Positions 23,072-35,284 of a stretch of 64,000 bases of DNA are shown here, one piece after another. A program made the translations under genes and the position numbers. Origin of the DNA: Fremontodendron californicum (Eukaryota > Streptophyta > Magnoliopsida > Malvales > Malvaceae); NCBI GenBank assembly GCA_030761205.1, contig JAULJL010000039.1, positions 6,768,001 to 6,832,000 on the forward strand, in the 5' to 3' direction. The notes beneath the pieces were generated by a model that did no database searches, was not told where the DNA came from, and saw only the letters and a program-made list of their open reading frames with translations. How positions within the stretch are numbered: the first letter of the stretch is position 1; each line of letters opens with the position of its first letter.

Positions 23072-26000
23072 TTTAGACACCTAATTTTGTCCGGGCCCTT
23101 AAATCAGGTAAATTCTTCCTTGTGCTTTTTAGAATGCAGAAAGTCTCTTCTCATCCTGCAAATGGTACTCCAAGACTTTGTTTAGAAGATCAGCATAAAA
23201 AGTCAATCCGAAAAAAGTCAACCCTAACAAAGTCAACCCTAAAAAGTCAACCATTAAAAAAGTCAACCCTCATTCAAAATCAAGATTCAAAGTTTAATTG
23301 AACAATGGTGACATGTTTTTGATAATCCGAGGTCTACAACGAGAGATATAGAGTCCGAAAGTTGGGTTATGGAGATTCAGTTGAAAGAAAATCCTAATTC
23401 GGTAAATTTGGGGGAAAAATGCTTAGACGATCAAATAGAGGTTCCGAATGGAATATAATCAATGACTACGAGTATTGGAAAGGCCAATTGGAAGCAGAAC
23501 CAAAGGAAGAGTCAATTTGGAAGGAAAACCGGAAATTAGGGTTTTTGGTGAATTTTGCTAAATTGGGGAAAATTGCAGAGATGGCCCGATTTGGTAAAGT
23601 TAAAGCCCCTAATTGATGAGAAGTGAGTAAACAAAGATAGCCTAAAGCTCAGTTTAAAGTAATTCCGAGAAAAGAGCCTGTTGGAGGAAAAACGAAAAAA
23701 TGAGAAAATTCCCGATATTGAAAAAAGGGAAAATCAAATCGTAGGGGAATTTGATCGTAAAAATTGGGCATTTTTGAATCAACTCTAATTCAATATATAA
23801 CAAAGGCTATCGAAAAAGAAAATCTGGAAATAGGACATGTTTTGAGTAAAATAGAGGTTTCGGGGGTTAAAGGGTATTCTTGGAAAATTCGAGAAAAATA
23901 GGAAACGAGCTTAGAAAATTATGAAAACCTCCATATATGAGTTTTATGTCATTTGGAAGAGATCGGCAAAGAAAAATTCGAAATCGGAGCTCATTTGGAA
24001 AATGGCAAAGTTCGCGTGCACTAAGCTGAAATTCCAGAAGATAAATCCGGGAAAAGTAGAACTAGAAAAATTAGTAAAACCAACAGATCTGAGTTTAATG
24101 TCATTTGTAAGAGATTGGAGAAGGAAAATCTGGAATCGGAGCTCATTTGAAAAATAGCAAAGTTCGGGTGCACTAAGCTGAAATTTCAGAAGATAAATCC
24201 GAGAAAAATAGGAAACGAGCTCGAAAAATTACCAAAAGTTCCAGATCTCAATCTTATATTATTTGGAGGGTATTGGTGAAGAAAAATCAGAAATCAGAGC
24301 TAATTTGAAAATTGGCAAAGTTCGGGTACACTAAGCTGAAAATCCAAAAGAAAATTTTGGGAAAATAGGAAACGAACTCGAAAAATTACCAAAACTTTTA
24401 GATCTCAATTTTTTATTATTTGGAAGAGATTGGTGAAGAAAAATCCAGAATCGGAGCTCAATTGAAAAAGGCTAAATTTGGGAGGCACCAAACCGAAACT
24501 TTTAAAGAAAAATCAAAGAAACATAGGAAACGGGCTCGAAAAATTATGAAAACTTCAAGAACTCAATTTTATATTATTTAAGAGGTATTGGAAAAAGAAA
24601 ATCCGAATTTGGGATCCATTTGCAATCTAATCAAGTTTATGGGGCTAAAGTGCAATCTTACCGAAAAAATCAAAGAAGGCCATTTTTGCAATTTAAAAAA
24701 AAAAAGAGAAGATGCTTGAATTTTAAGGGCCATTCGGCCAGCCCATGAAGAGGGGAAGGAATGGTTGAGTTCTCTCATCCAAGGGCCAAAATTGAATAGC
24801 AATGTGGTATTTTTATTTGATTGAGCCTTCGTGATCATGCCAAGTGGCCAAATGAATAAAGAGAAAGGATGAGCACATTATGGTTAGGATTCTTGGACAA
24901 TTGGTTATGGTTAGGGGCTGATCACTTCATCTTATGGTTGCAAATTCACATTTTTATCATTTTTGATTGATAGCCTTTGGATCTTGTGCTAGCTAGGAAA
25001 AAAATGACAACATCCTTACAACATCCCTAGCATTTGGTTGGCCTATAAATTGGAGGAGGTTTTCATTTTTTAGGGTGAGGAGAGATCAGAGTTTTTACAA
25101 GGGTTGTAGCTATTTTTTAGAGAAAAAGAGGGGACAAAGAAAAACTGAAAAAAATAAGAGATTTTCTTACTACTCTTTGATTTGGAAAGTAAAGCAAGGT
25201 AGCTATTTTCTTTCATGCTCTCCTCCATGTTTTGTTCATATGATTTTATTTTCTTTCATGAAATTTCCATCTTGTTGTTTGTTCATGCATTTCATTTTAT
25301 TCCCACTTGATTTTTGACTTAAGCCAATCAATGGCTCAAAGCCCAGCTTTCTTGAGCATGCTTATGGGAAATTAAAATTTGTTCAAGTTGGATTTTCTAA
25401 CTTTATGATTTTTTCTCATTAGGCAACCCTTGTCCAAATTTTTAGAAATTTTTACCACTGATTATAGGTCATTAAAGGAGTCTCTAATATTTTTATTCTG
25501 ATTTTAGAGACGTTTTTATCAAAGGTTTAAAAAAGTTTTTTAGTTAAGCAATTTTTCACCTAGTGTTCTGTCTTTCATGAATTTTAGGATAGGTCATCCT
25601 TAGTCTAAAAACTAAGCCAATGTTTTCCCATAGAGGTCGACATGATCTAAGTCTCTCATAATTTTTTCATATTTTTTTTGAAATTTCTTAGAAGGGAAAA
25701 AAATAGGTTTTCAATCCTGCCTGTGATAGTCACAGCTATTTTTTTCAGAATTGATAACTTGCTGTTTTGGTGAACTCGGTCATAGTTCCCATGCTCCAAA
25801 ACTTAAGCTGATTTTTTCCCATAGAGGTCGACATGTTCTGAGTCTCCCTTAATTTTTTCAGATTTGTTTGAAAATTTTAAAATAGGTAAAAAAAAATCAC
25901 GTTTTAAACTAGTCAGATTTGTTTTCAAGAAGAAAATAATTTTCTGTTTTAGTTAAGGCATTAAGAGGGGGCTGATTTAGAACAATACCTACTTTCCTAG

Positions 26001-27391
26001 GTTAATTTCTAAGTCATTTTAATCTTAAATTTTGATTTTATAAAGGTTGGGTCAAGGGTGGTCAACTCGGGTTTTCAAAATTAGGAAAATAGAGCCTTTT
26101 TAAAGGGGGTTTTGGCAATTGTGCCATTTTCATCTAAAAATTTTCAAATTGTTTTCAATCCAATCACAAAGTATTTTTGATTTAGAAAAATCTGATTTAA
26201 GTCTTTTCCTAAGATAATCGAATATCTTTTTAAGTATACGGATGTCTTTATTTAAATGAAAAAATACACTCTCATGCATTGCATTTTCCATGTTCATGCA
26301 TATTATATGATATATGATTTTTGCTATGAATATTTCTATGGTGATGTTATTGTTTTGATTTAGATTTCATGGTGATTGTCGTGGTGGTTATATGGTTATG
26401 GATATTTTATGTTATTCTATGCTTTTTGCTTAGTCATTAATTATTTTGCCATATATTTAGGGTTTATTATGTTCATGCGTTGTTTTTTCATTTACATGCA
26501 TATTTTATTATAATGTTATTTTATGTTTTTTATTATGTCATGTTATTAAATTATGCCAAATCATTTAGAATATACCATGTCATTTAGAATATACTATGTC
26601 ATTTAGATGTTGCCATGTTATTTAGATTATACTATGTCATCTAAATTTTGCTATGTCATCTTTTACTATGTCATACATGTTCATATGTACCTTTTTAAAA
26701 TGTTTTTTAAAAAAATAATAATTTTCAATAAAATAAAAATATTTTCGAGTTAAAATAATTCATGAGTTCTCTGCCGAGTTTGCTGGGGAGGATATCATCA
26801 ATTATCATTAATAAAGGATTTTTTTTTATTTCAAAAAATGAAAATGATTCGGAGATTTTCCATATAAATAAAAATTTCTATAATTTGCAGAGTTTGTTGG
26901 GGAATATAGGAAAATTTTGAATTAATAAATTCTGGATCATTTTCAATTAAAAATAGAATTATTTTTTTAAAATTGGGAATTATTTTAAAATGCCAAATTT
27001 AAAACGGACTTTTTACCGAGACTTGAGATAACACACGATTAATAAAGTATCGTTTTATACGGGTGTTGTGGGGGTGCTAATTCTTCCTCGCATGTAACCG
27101 ACTCCCAAACCCGCTTTTTTGGTTTCTCTGGTTTAAAAGCGCAGACTTTGAAATTGGCTTTAAAAATGTTTTAATTAATTTTAAAATATTTTGCAAAACC
27201 GGTTTAAATAGGTGGCCGATCACACCTAGCCAAAAAAGATTGGTGGCGACTCTATTTCTTTTTTGGAGGTTATTTTCAAACCTTCATTTTATTTCAAGAG
27301 GAATTAAGTCGTCTTTTTCTCTGTTTTTCCCAATGTCACACTTAACGAGTAATGTCTTGTAATGAGACTTGTTATTTTTTAGGTTGCAACA
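23072..27391 (+). repeat. Element 1 3' LTR
   Basis: 4320 bp, matching 10534-14819. Its first bases have changed (TTTAGACACC instead of TGTAGACACC) and it ends AGGTTGCAACA. A TATAAAT lies at 25044. The flanking GATCA at 27392 closes the target duplication. Confidence 0.93.
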
Positions 27392-28083
27392 GATCATATT
27401 CAAATAACTCTCCATTTTATATCAAGTGTCGTATAAGGATAGAAGTTATTATTTTTCTAAATTATCTTTACTCCTCTTGCTTTTTTATCTTTCAAATTTA
27501 TTATAAAATATCAATTCAAATCTGATAACATGCCCGTAGTGAAATGCAGGCATTTATCTAGTGTGCTTAATTTTCAAGTCATTCAATAATATTGTTAAGG
27601 TAAGTGAAAAATGACTTTCGCAAATTAAATTTTAGAAAATGAATTTATTTTTTAAAAGTTGATAGTTTTTATTGTTTAAATGATTTTATGTAAAATATTT
27701 TCTATTGTTTGACAGATTTTTCGAATAATCTACATTTTTTATTTTTGTCAATTTATCATTGGAACATTCTAATGGATCAAATGCTAAAGATTGAACATTC
27801 AAGAATTACATCTACTTCAGATACATTCATTGAGCAATCATTAAACACAATTATAGATTTAATACATAATAATATAGTTTTACCATAGTGTTCATACCAC
27901 AAAATAATCCTACAATATTGTTCATACCACAAAATAATCCTACAACAATATTTTTATAACATAATAACCATAATAAGAACTACAAACCACAACCATATTG
28001 TTCATATAATATTGTACACAAGCATTATATAGTCCAATCTACCAACCACATTAAAACAGTCATTGTGGTGTAAGATATTATCT
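27392..28083. other. AT-rich DNA left of the Harbinger ORF1
   Basis: The first part continues the repeat block interrupted by element 1. Around 27,885-27,960 a phrase TTCATACCACAAAATAATCC occurs twice in tandem. The rest may be the 3' flank of the Harbinger element, but I could not see its terminal inverted repeat. Confidence 0.4.
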
Positions 28084-28922
28084 CTAACTCGGCAAAAACT
28101 TTTGAAGCCAAATTCTCCTAAGATACTTATTTTTAACCATGAAAGCTCTAGCTTGCTTCTCATGCTCCACTAGATAATCAAAGGCAACATCAAGAGTTTT
28201 CTCATCAAATCCCTCCATCGAGATAACTTCCGCATAAAGATGTGCCATATTCTGAAGTTTGTCACCATCAACACTTTCTTGGACATTTTTTTTTTCACGA
28301 TTCGACCTTAGTTGTGAAGTTCCAATGAATGAAGATGTTTTTGGTCTAACCTCATTACCTTCAATCTCAAAGTTTGCAGGCATCGAGTTACCCTCATTAA
28401 GATCCTCCAAATTAATATCAGCAAATGTTTTGGCAAAACTTCATGTTGCCATATCTTTGCCTACAACCAAAGTCATCTCGTTATACAACTCAAGTTTTTC
28501 TTAAAAATTTGTTCATATTTCAGATGTGCCTATTTGAAATTATACACACAATAAGAATAACTAGTATAATGCAATTTTAATATATTAAAAGAAGAGTACA
28601 TAAAGATTACTGTCACTACTTCATCATATGTTCTACTATCACACATTATCATCTTCAAATTATCATCACATCCAAATCCACTATCTCTTCGAATTTTGCA
28701 TATAATTTGCCATGCATTTTTTACTGTTCTCAGATGATTTTTCACATATTTTATCTCACATTCAACTTTGAATTTCTCAGAAATAGCTGCAGCGACTTGA
28801 TTAAGCGCAACTGCTTTAAAAGTATTAGATGGTTTATTCCTTTTTTGAGCCTCCTCTACAAGTATTTCAAGAAAAATACGCTCCATTGGTTTTATCCACC
28901 TAAGTTGCTTTGATATGTCCAC
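28084..28922 (-). pseudogene. Myb/SANT-like ORF1 of a PIF/Harbinger transposon
   Basis: Harbinger elements encode a Myb-like DNA-binding protein that works with the transposase. The first part (28,922 to about 28,610) shows the plant Myb/SANT-like domain: RWIKPMERIFLEILVEEAQK, then FKVECEIKYVKNHLRTVKNAW and DSGFGCDD. The second part (from about 28,504) has ELYNEMTLVVGKDMAT, then a stop TGA at 28441-28443, then FAKTFADINLEDLNEG and a helical C-terminus. The gap between the parts carries a frame change or former intron (about 28,505-28,610). It is broken by the stop. A stand-alone host gene of the same family is an alternative, but the transposase remnant across the nested insertion favours the transposon. 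Confidence 0.75.
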
Positions 28923-31122
28923 TTTTTTTTTTCTTTTTTTTTTTTGATTTACCCATTGCTACAATAGTAATTATATTAAAAGAAACAAATATATAAACAA
29001 CATCAAAGTAAGCAGTACAAAGTGTAGACACTCGATTTTATCTGGATCTTTTAAACCGATATTGAATTTGATATTGCAAAATTATTGTCATCGGATTTTA
29101 TTTGAACCTTGTCACAACCTAAAAAATAACAAGTCTCATCGCGATACTTTATTACTCGTTAAGCATGACATTGAAAAAACTAGAGGAAAAGACGACTTAA
29201 TTCCTCTTGAAAAATGAAGGTTTGAAAATGACCTTGAAAAAAAACATGGATTCGCCACCAATCTTTTTTGGCTAGGTGTGATCGGCCACCTTATAAAACC
29301 GGTTTTGTAAAACATTTTAAAATTAATTAAAGCATTTTTAAAACCAATTTCAAGTCCGCGTTTTAAACCAGAGAAATCAAAGAAACAGGTTCGGGACTCG
29401 ATTACGTGTGGGGAAGGATTAGCACCCCCAAAATGCCCGTATAAAACGGTACCTTATTGATCATGTGTTATCTCAAGTCTCGGTAAAAGTCAGTTTTAGA
29501 TTTGGCATTTTAAATTAATTCCCAATTTAAAGAAAAATAATTCCATTTTTAATTGAAAATGATCCGAAATTTATTAATTCAAAATTTTTCTATATTCCCC
29601 AACAAACGCGGGTTGAAATTTTTTTTGAATCATCCTCGTTTTAGAGAAGATATTCTGTTATTAATGATAATTAATGATATCCTCCCCAGCAAACCCGACA
29701 AAGAACTCATTAATTATTTTAACTCGGGAATATCTTTATTTTATTGAAAATCATTATCTTTTTCCAAAACATTTTAAAAAAATATGAATATGTGTGACAT
29801 AAATAAAATGACATAGCAAAGTCTAGATAATATAATGCAACCTAAATGACATGATATAATTTAAATGGCATAGCATATTCTAAATGAAATGAAATATCCT
29901 AAGTGACATGACATATTCTTAAATGAAATGAAATAACCTAAGTGACATGATATATTCTAAATGAAATGAATATAACCTAAGTGACATGATATATTCTAAA
30001 TGCAATGAATATAACCAAAGTAATATGAAATATTCTAAATGAAATGAATATAACCTAAGTAACATAATATATTCTAAATGACATGAAATGAATATGAAAC
30101 ATAAAATAATGTTATGCATTAAAATAAAAATAATAATGCATGAACATAGTAGATGCTAAATGATGTGACAAAAATAAATGACTAAATAAAAAGCATAGGA
30201 TAGCCTGAAATATTCAAAACCATATAACATCATAAAATATAAATCAAAATAATAACAATACCATAGAAATTATCATAGCAAAAATCACATATTATATAGT
30301 ATGCATGAACATGGAAAATGCAATGCATGAAAGTTTATTTTTTCCTTTAAATAAGGAAATCCGTATACCTAAAAAGAAATCCGGCTACCTTAGGAAAATA
30401 CATCAAATTAAATTTTCTAAAATCAAAATACTTTGTGATTGGTTTAAAAATAATTTTGAAAATCTTGGATAATAAAACATCATAGCCAAATTCCCCTTTA
30501 AAAATAGCTCTATTTTCCTAAGTTTGAAAACTCGGACTTGACCAACCTTGACCTGAGCTTTATAAAATCATTTTTAAAGATTAAAAAGGACTAGAAACCA
30601 ATCTAGGATAGTAGCTAAGGTTCCTAATCAACTCCCTCTAAATGCTTAGCCAAAACTAACAATTATTTTTCCCTTGAATTCAAATTTGACTCTACTGTTC
30701 AGTTTTAAAGCGTGATTTTTTAACCTATTTTTAAAATTTCAAAAAATCTAAAAAAAAATACAGGAGACTCAGAACATGTAAAACTATATGAGAACAAATT
30801 GGATTAATTTTTTGACTAAGGATAACTTCCCAGAAAAATCGGGAAAGTCAAAACGCTGGGTGAAAAACTGTTTTGCCAAAACACATTTTTTTGCCTTTGA
30901 CAAATATATTTAAAAATCAAAGTAAAAATATTGAAGACTCTTCTAAGGACCTACAAATAGTATCTAAATTTTCTAAAAATTGGACAAAATTTGCCTAAGT
31001 AAAAAAAATCACAAAGGTAGAAAATCAATTTGACAACTCTTTAAATTTTCCACAAGTATGTTCATGTGAGCTTGACCTTGTGCCATAGATTGGCCTAAGT
31101 CAAAAATCAAGTTGCATGATAT

Positions 31123-32535
31123 TAGGGGTGAGCATTCGATCGAATCGAGTCGAATCGAGTGAAAAAAATTCGAGTTAGTCAAGTTTACGAGTCCTATTTT
31201 GTCAACCGAACTGAATTTCAAAATTTAGCAAATCGAGTCGAGTGAAAAGAAATTCGAGTCGAGCCGAATAAATTTATTCGAGTTAAAATAAATTTTCAAA
31301 TATATTTAAGCATAATAAAACAAATCCTATAAATTTTCAATTATATTTAAGCATGATAAAATTAAATTTTGGGTAAATGAAATTGTTCAATTCTCTAAAT
31401 CAAAATCAATGAAAATGGAAGCAAATGTCAAAAGTTCAAGGCTTATGGTGAAATTTAAATTGCTTACTCAACTAAAAAAATTCAAAAATTAGATACGGAT
31501 ACGTGAATATATCTTATAACTAATATAATACCATAATAAATATTATTTTTCTTTATAAATTAAAAAAATTGAAAAAAATTTATTTACCAAATTCATTTTA
31601 ATTATTATTAATTTCAATGATTTTGGACCACATTACTCGTAAAAGAGAGTAGAAACCGAAGAGAAAGAGAAAAAGGGAGGGACACAGAGGGGGGACACAG
31701 CAACAAAGAGAGGAGAAGAAAAATTGGGTAAATTTGAAAAACATGCTGTCAATAACCAAATTATTGTTAAATGGTATAATGGATACAAATTATTTGAAAA
31801 AGAGAAATGAACAATTAGTTTTTATTATAAAGGATATTGTAAAGACAAAATTACCCTTAATGAAAAAATCTATTTTTCCTTTCTCCTCCATTAAGAAAAT
31901 ATTATTTTTTAAAAATTTTAATTAAAAATAAATTTAAAAAATAAAATATTTAAATATTTATTTTTTTAAAATTTAAAAAAATAAAGAAAAAATAATTTTA
32001 GAAAAATTAAAGTTATTTTTTTTAAAAAATTTAATTAAAAAAATAAATAATTATAAATTTTAAAAAAATATTTTTAAAATTACAAAAAAATTATTTTCAG
32101 AAAACTTTATTTTTTAATTAAAAATAAATTAAAAAATAAAAGAAAAAGGAAGGAGAAGGAGAAGGTTTTTTTTTATCAAGAATAATTTTGTCTTTACAAT
32201 TTCCTTCTTAATCATTTTTTATTTTTATTTCTCTTTTTCAAATAATTTTTACTCATTATACCATGTAACAATAATTTGGTTATTGACAGCATGTTTTTCA
32301 AATTTACCCAAGAAAATTAAACACTTGTTCAAAACGATGTCGTTTTGGATTTTACTATTCGGATTTTCGGATAACTCGAACTGTGAAATTTAAATTCGAG
32401 CTAAATCGTATAACTCGACTTATTTATTTGAGTCGATCCAAAAACTCGAAAAACTCGAATATTTCGAACTATTTAAACCAAAATTTGAAATTTTAATCGG
32501 TTTTTTCGAATCGTGTCGGATTTTGCTCACCCCTA
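31123..32535. mobile_element. hAT-type non-autonomous element inside the element 2 LTR
   Basis: The termini are perfect inverted repeats TAGGGGTGAGCA and TGCTCACCCCTA, continuing as TTCGA/CGAGTCGAAT-rich text. A perfect 8-bp duplication CATGATAT flanks it (31115-31122, 32536-32543). Eight-base duplications and TAGGGGTG ends fit hAT. The sister LTR has the empty site (GCATGATATGATATACATG near 48053-48071). No transposase is present. A further MITE sits within it. Confidence 0.88.
31726..32309. mobile_element. MITE nested in the hAT element
   Basis: An inverted repeat of at least 55 bp starts GGGTAAATTTGAAAAACATG at the left and is matched in reverse at the right (ending CAAATTTACCC at 32309). 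The arms run on through CTGTCAATAACCAAATTATTG. The flanks AGAAAAATT and AAGAAAATT look like an imperfect 9-bp duplication, which would make it Mutator-like. The 584-bp interior is A/T-rich with no protein. Confidence 0.8.
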
Positions 32536-32643
32536 CATGATATGATATGCATGAACAAAAAACTCGAATAATTCGAAATATTTAAACCAAAATTTGAAAT
32601 TTTAATCGGTTTTTCGAATCGAGTCGGATTTTGCTCACCCCTA
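32536..32643. repeat. 108-bp tandem duplication of the hAT right end
   Basis: After the hAT terminus and its CATGATAT, 108 bp containing the flank GATATGCATGAACAAA and the last part of the element (AATCGGTTTTTCGAATCG to TGCTCACCCCTA) is repeated, again followed by CATGATAT at 32644. Confidence 0.8.
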
Positions 32644-34530
32644 CATGATATGATATGCATGAACAAACAACAAGTTAAATGCATGAAATGCATGATTTAA
32701 AACCTAAATGACATGGAAAATGTATGGCATAAAGAATATGGCCTAAACCTAACATGAACTTGCATGGCAATAAATGCAACCTAGGTCTAAACAATGCATG
32801 CATGGCAATAACACAAATACATAGCATACTAAATCAAAAACACAAAATCATCGCATGGAAATGCAAACCTATCAACTAGCAAGATGAAAATGCACATACA
32901 TGACACAAAGTGAAGGGTAGCCGAATAGAATAAAGTCTAGATGATGGAATCCTATCATGGCATTTTCACAAACACATGACATACTAAAATGCAAGGCTAA
33001 AAAGAAACATGCTAAACCATGCAAACATGAAGTAAAGGCATGAACAAGACTAGACATTTTCACAAACACATAGTATAGTAAAATGCAAATCATGAACAAC
33101 TCAAACATATTGAAAACAGAAAAATAAAAATTGTAGACAAGGAAAGTAATCATGAAAACAAAGATGATAAAATCAAAAATAGAGATAAGTAAGTAAGTAA
33201 AAAGATTAAAATAAGCTCCATGTTTTTGTTATTTTTAAAACAATAGAACATCAAAACATACTAAACATCCCAATCAACATGAAAAAGAAACAAACACAAC
33301 CCACATACCAAAATAAGGCCATTCGGCCATCTTTAAAAACATAATTAGAAATATGTTTTTTCAAAGTTTTTCAAGAAAACATGTGAAAGGAGCTTGAGGA
33401 AGAAGCTTGAAAACACTTATTTTAAAACCAAAATCAATAGAAAATCATCAAATATCAAATGAAAATAGCAAATTAAGGATGGAAATGCAAAAAAAGTGCA
33501 AGAGAAAGGTGCTTTTAGCTACCTCTAAAAGCTATATTGCAAGCTTTTTTCTCTTCTTACTTTCTTTACCTTTCAAAACTTTTTTTTTTTACTTTAAAAA
33601 ATGGAGAGTATTCAGCCAAGAAGAAGTAGCCAAATGAAAAATATCCCCCTCTTTGTAGTGGCCGAATGACATAGGTTAGTGTAGGAAAAGTTGTCAAAAT
33701 TTTTGGAGCTCATTTGCTATTTTTCTCGAATTTTCCAATTTTGCCCTTTTGTGTCCGAAGCCCGGTTTTGCTCAAAACAAGTCTGATTTTTAGATTTTCT
33801 TTTTCTGTACTTTTTTCATATATTGAATTAGAGTTGGTTCAAAAACTCCCAATTTTTAGGATCAAATTCCCTTCCGATTTGATTTTTCCTTTTTTTCACT
33901 ATCAGGAATTTCCTCATTTTTTCGTTTTTCCTCCAATCGGCTCTTTTATCGGAATTGCTTCAAACTGAGCCTTGGGCTATCCTTATTTAATCACACCTCA
34001 TCAATTTGGGACTTTAGTTTTACCGAATCGGGCCAATTCTGCAATTTTTCCAATTTCACCAAAATCCACCAAAAACCCTAATTCTCGGTTTTCTTCCAAA
34101 TTGATTTTTCCTTCAGTTTTTCTTCCAAGTAGCCTTTCCATTACCCGTAGTCAGTGCTTATCTTTCATTTTAAACCTCCAATTTTGACCAATTTGATTGT
34201 TTAAGCACTTTTCCCCAAATTTTTTGAACTAGAGTTTCCTTTCTACTGAATCTCCGTAACCCAACTTCCGAACTCCATATCTTTCATTGTAGATTTCGGA
34301 TTATCACAATTCTTTCACCATTGTTCAATTGAACTTTGAATCTTGATTTTGAAAGTGGGTTGACTTTTTTAGTAGTTGACTTTTTAGGGTTGACTTTTTA
34401 TGTCTGCTTTCTTATACTAAGTCTCGGAGTACCACCTGCAGGATGAGAAAAGCCTTTTTGCATTCTGAAACATCATTTTAGGAAGAAAACATATCTGATT
34501 TAGTGGTCCGGACAAAATTAGGTGTCTACA

Positions 34531-34543
34531 GCTGCCCCTCTTT
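34531..34543 (-). other. Polypurine tract of element 2
   Basis: On the minus strand AAAGAGGGGCAGC abuts the LTR start TGTAGACACC, identical in position to element 1. Confidence 0.8.
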
Positions 34544-34699
34544 GGCTATTGCTGAGAATCAGAAATCAAGCAAAGATAAACAAGCACTAATTTTGTCCAG
34601 TTAGTGAAATCACATGTGAAGAGAAGGGAAAGGGGTTTTCATTTTTTCATTTTTTTCATTTTTTTCATTTTTTTATGAAAGCTGAAAATTGAAGATTTT

Positions 34700-35275
34700 G
34701 TCCTTAAATTGAGTTCCCTGACTAATCAAGACTCGACCTGTCTTAAGGAAACGAGTTCGATTTGCAAAAGAAGAAAATAGAAGATTTTGTCTTTAAATTG
34801 AGTTCCCTGACTAATCAAGACTCGACCCGTCTTAAGGAAACGCGTTCGATTTTAAAACAAAATATTTGACTCATGTGAGAAGCAAGACAAGTTCGATTTT
34901 AAAACAAAATATCTCTACGGTAAATCTCGGGATTCGACTCATTAGAGAAGCAGAACGAGTTCAATTTTAAAACAAAATATCTCTACGGTAAATCTCGGGA
35001 TTCGACTCATTAGAGAAGCAGAACGAGTTCGATTTTAAAACAAAATATCTCTACGGTAAATCTCGGGATTCGACTCATTAGAGAAGCAGAATGAGTTCGA
35101 TTTTAAAACAAAATATCTCTACGGTAAATCTAGGGAACCTCATTAGAGAAGCAGAACGAGTTCGATTTTAAAACAAAATATCTCTACGGTAAATCTCGGG
35201 ATTTGACTCATTAGAGAAGCAAAATGAGTTCGATTTTAAAATAAAATATCTCTACGGTAAATTTAAAATCATCAA
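34700..35275 (-). repeat. About 68-bp tandem repeats next to the polypurine tract of element 2
   Basis: Units contain ATCTCTACGGTAAATCTCGG, GATTCGACTCATTAGAGAAG and CGAGTTCGATTTTAAAAC. The word CTCTACGG recurs near 34913, 34981 and 35049 and on to about 35,250. The unit is homologous to a single-copy stretch of element 1 at about 22,805-22,880. Confidence 0.88.
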
Positions 35276-35284
35276 CCAAATTTA

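Larger units (their letters stand above)
10534..27391 (+). mobile_element. Element 1: complete non-autonomous gypsy-type LTR retrotransposon, gag but no pol
   Basis: Two long direct repeats bound the element (10534-14819 and 23072-27391) and a perfect 5-bp duplication GATCA flanks it (10529-10533, 27392-27396). The order is LTR, primer-binding site, leader, 93-bp repeats, gag remnant, a long non-coding stretch, two more repeat arrays, polypurine tract, LTR. Protease, reverse transcriptase, RNase H and integrase are absent over the whole 8.25-kb interior. The very long LTRs, the form of the gag C-terminus and the repeat arrays before the 3' LTR point to the Tat/Ogre branch of Ty3/gypsy. It must have used an autonomous partner's enzymes. 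Confidence 0.92.
29110..34530 (-). repeat. Element 2 3' LTR, with nested hAT insertion
   Basis: Starts on the minus strand TGTAGACACCTAATTTTGTC at 34530 and ends GGTTGTGACA at 29110. It matches 46175-50734, except that 31123-32643 is inserted here and about 740 bp found in the right LTR (49,119-49,860) is missing here near 33,690. At that place only one copy remains of the word GGAGCTCATTTGCTATTTTT that is repeated in the right LTR. Confidence 0.88.

Noticed and set aside
32872..33153. 93-codon frame also found at 48316-48597 as a conserved gene
   Set aside because: The two copies are the same place in the two LTRs of element 2, so their likeness reflects LTR identity and not coding constraint.
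34740..35275. Possible CRISPR-like array
   Set aside because: The units are contiguous tandem repeats of about 68 bp without unique spacers, in a plant retrotransposon.
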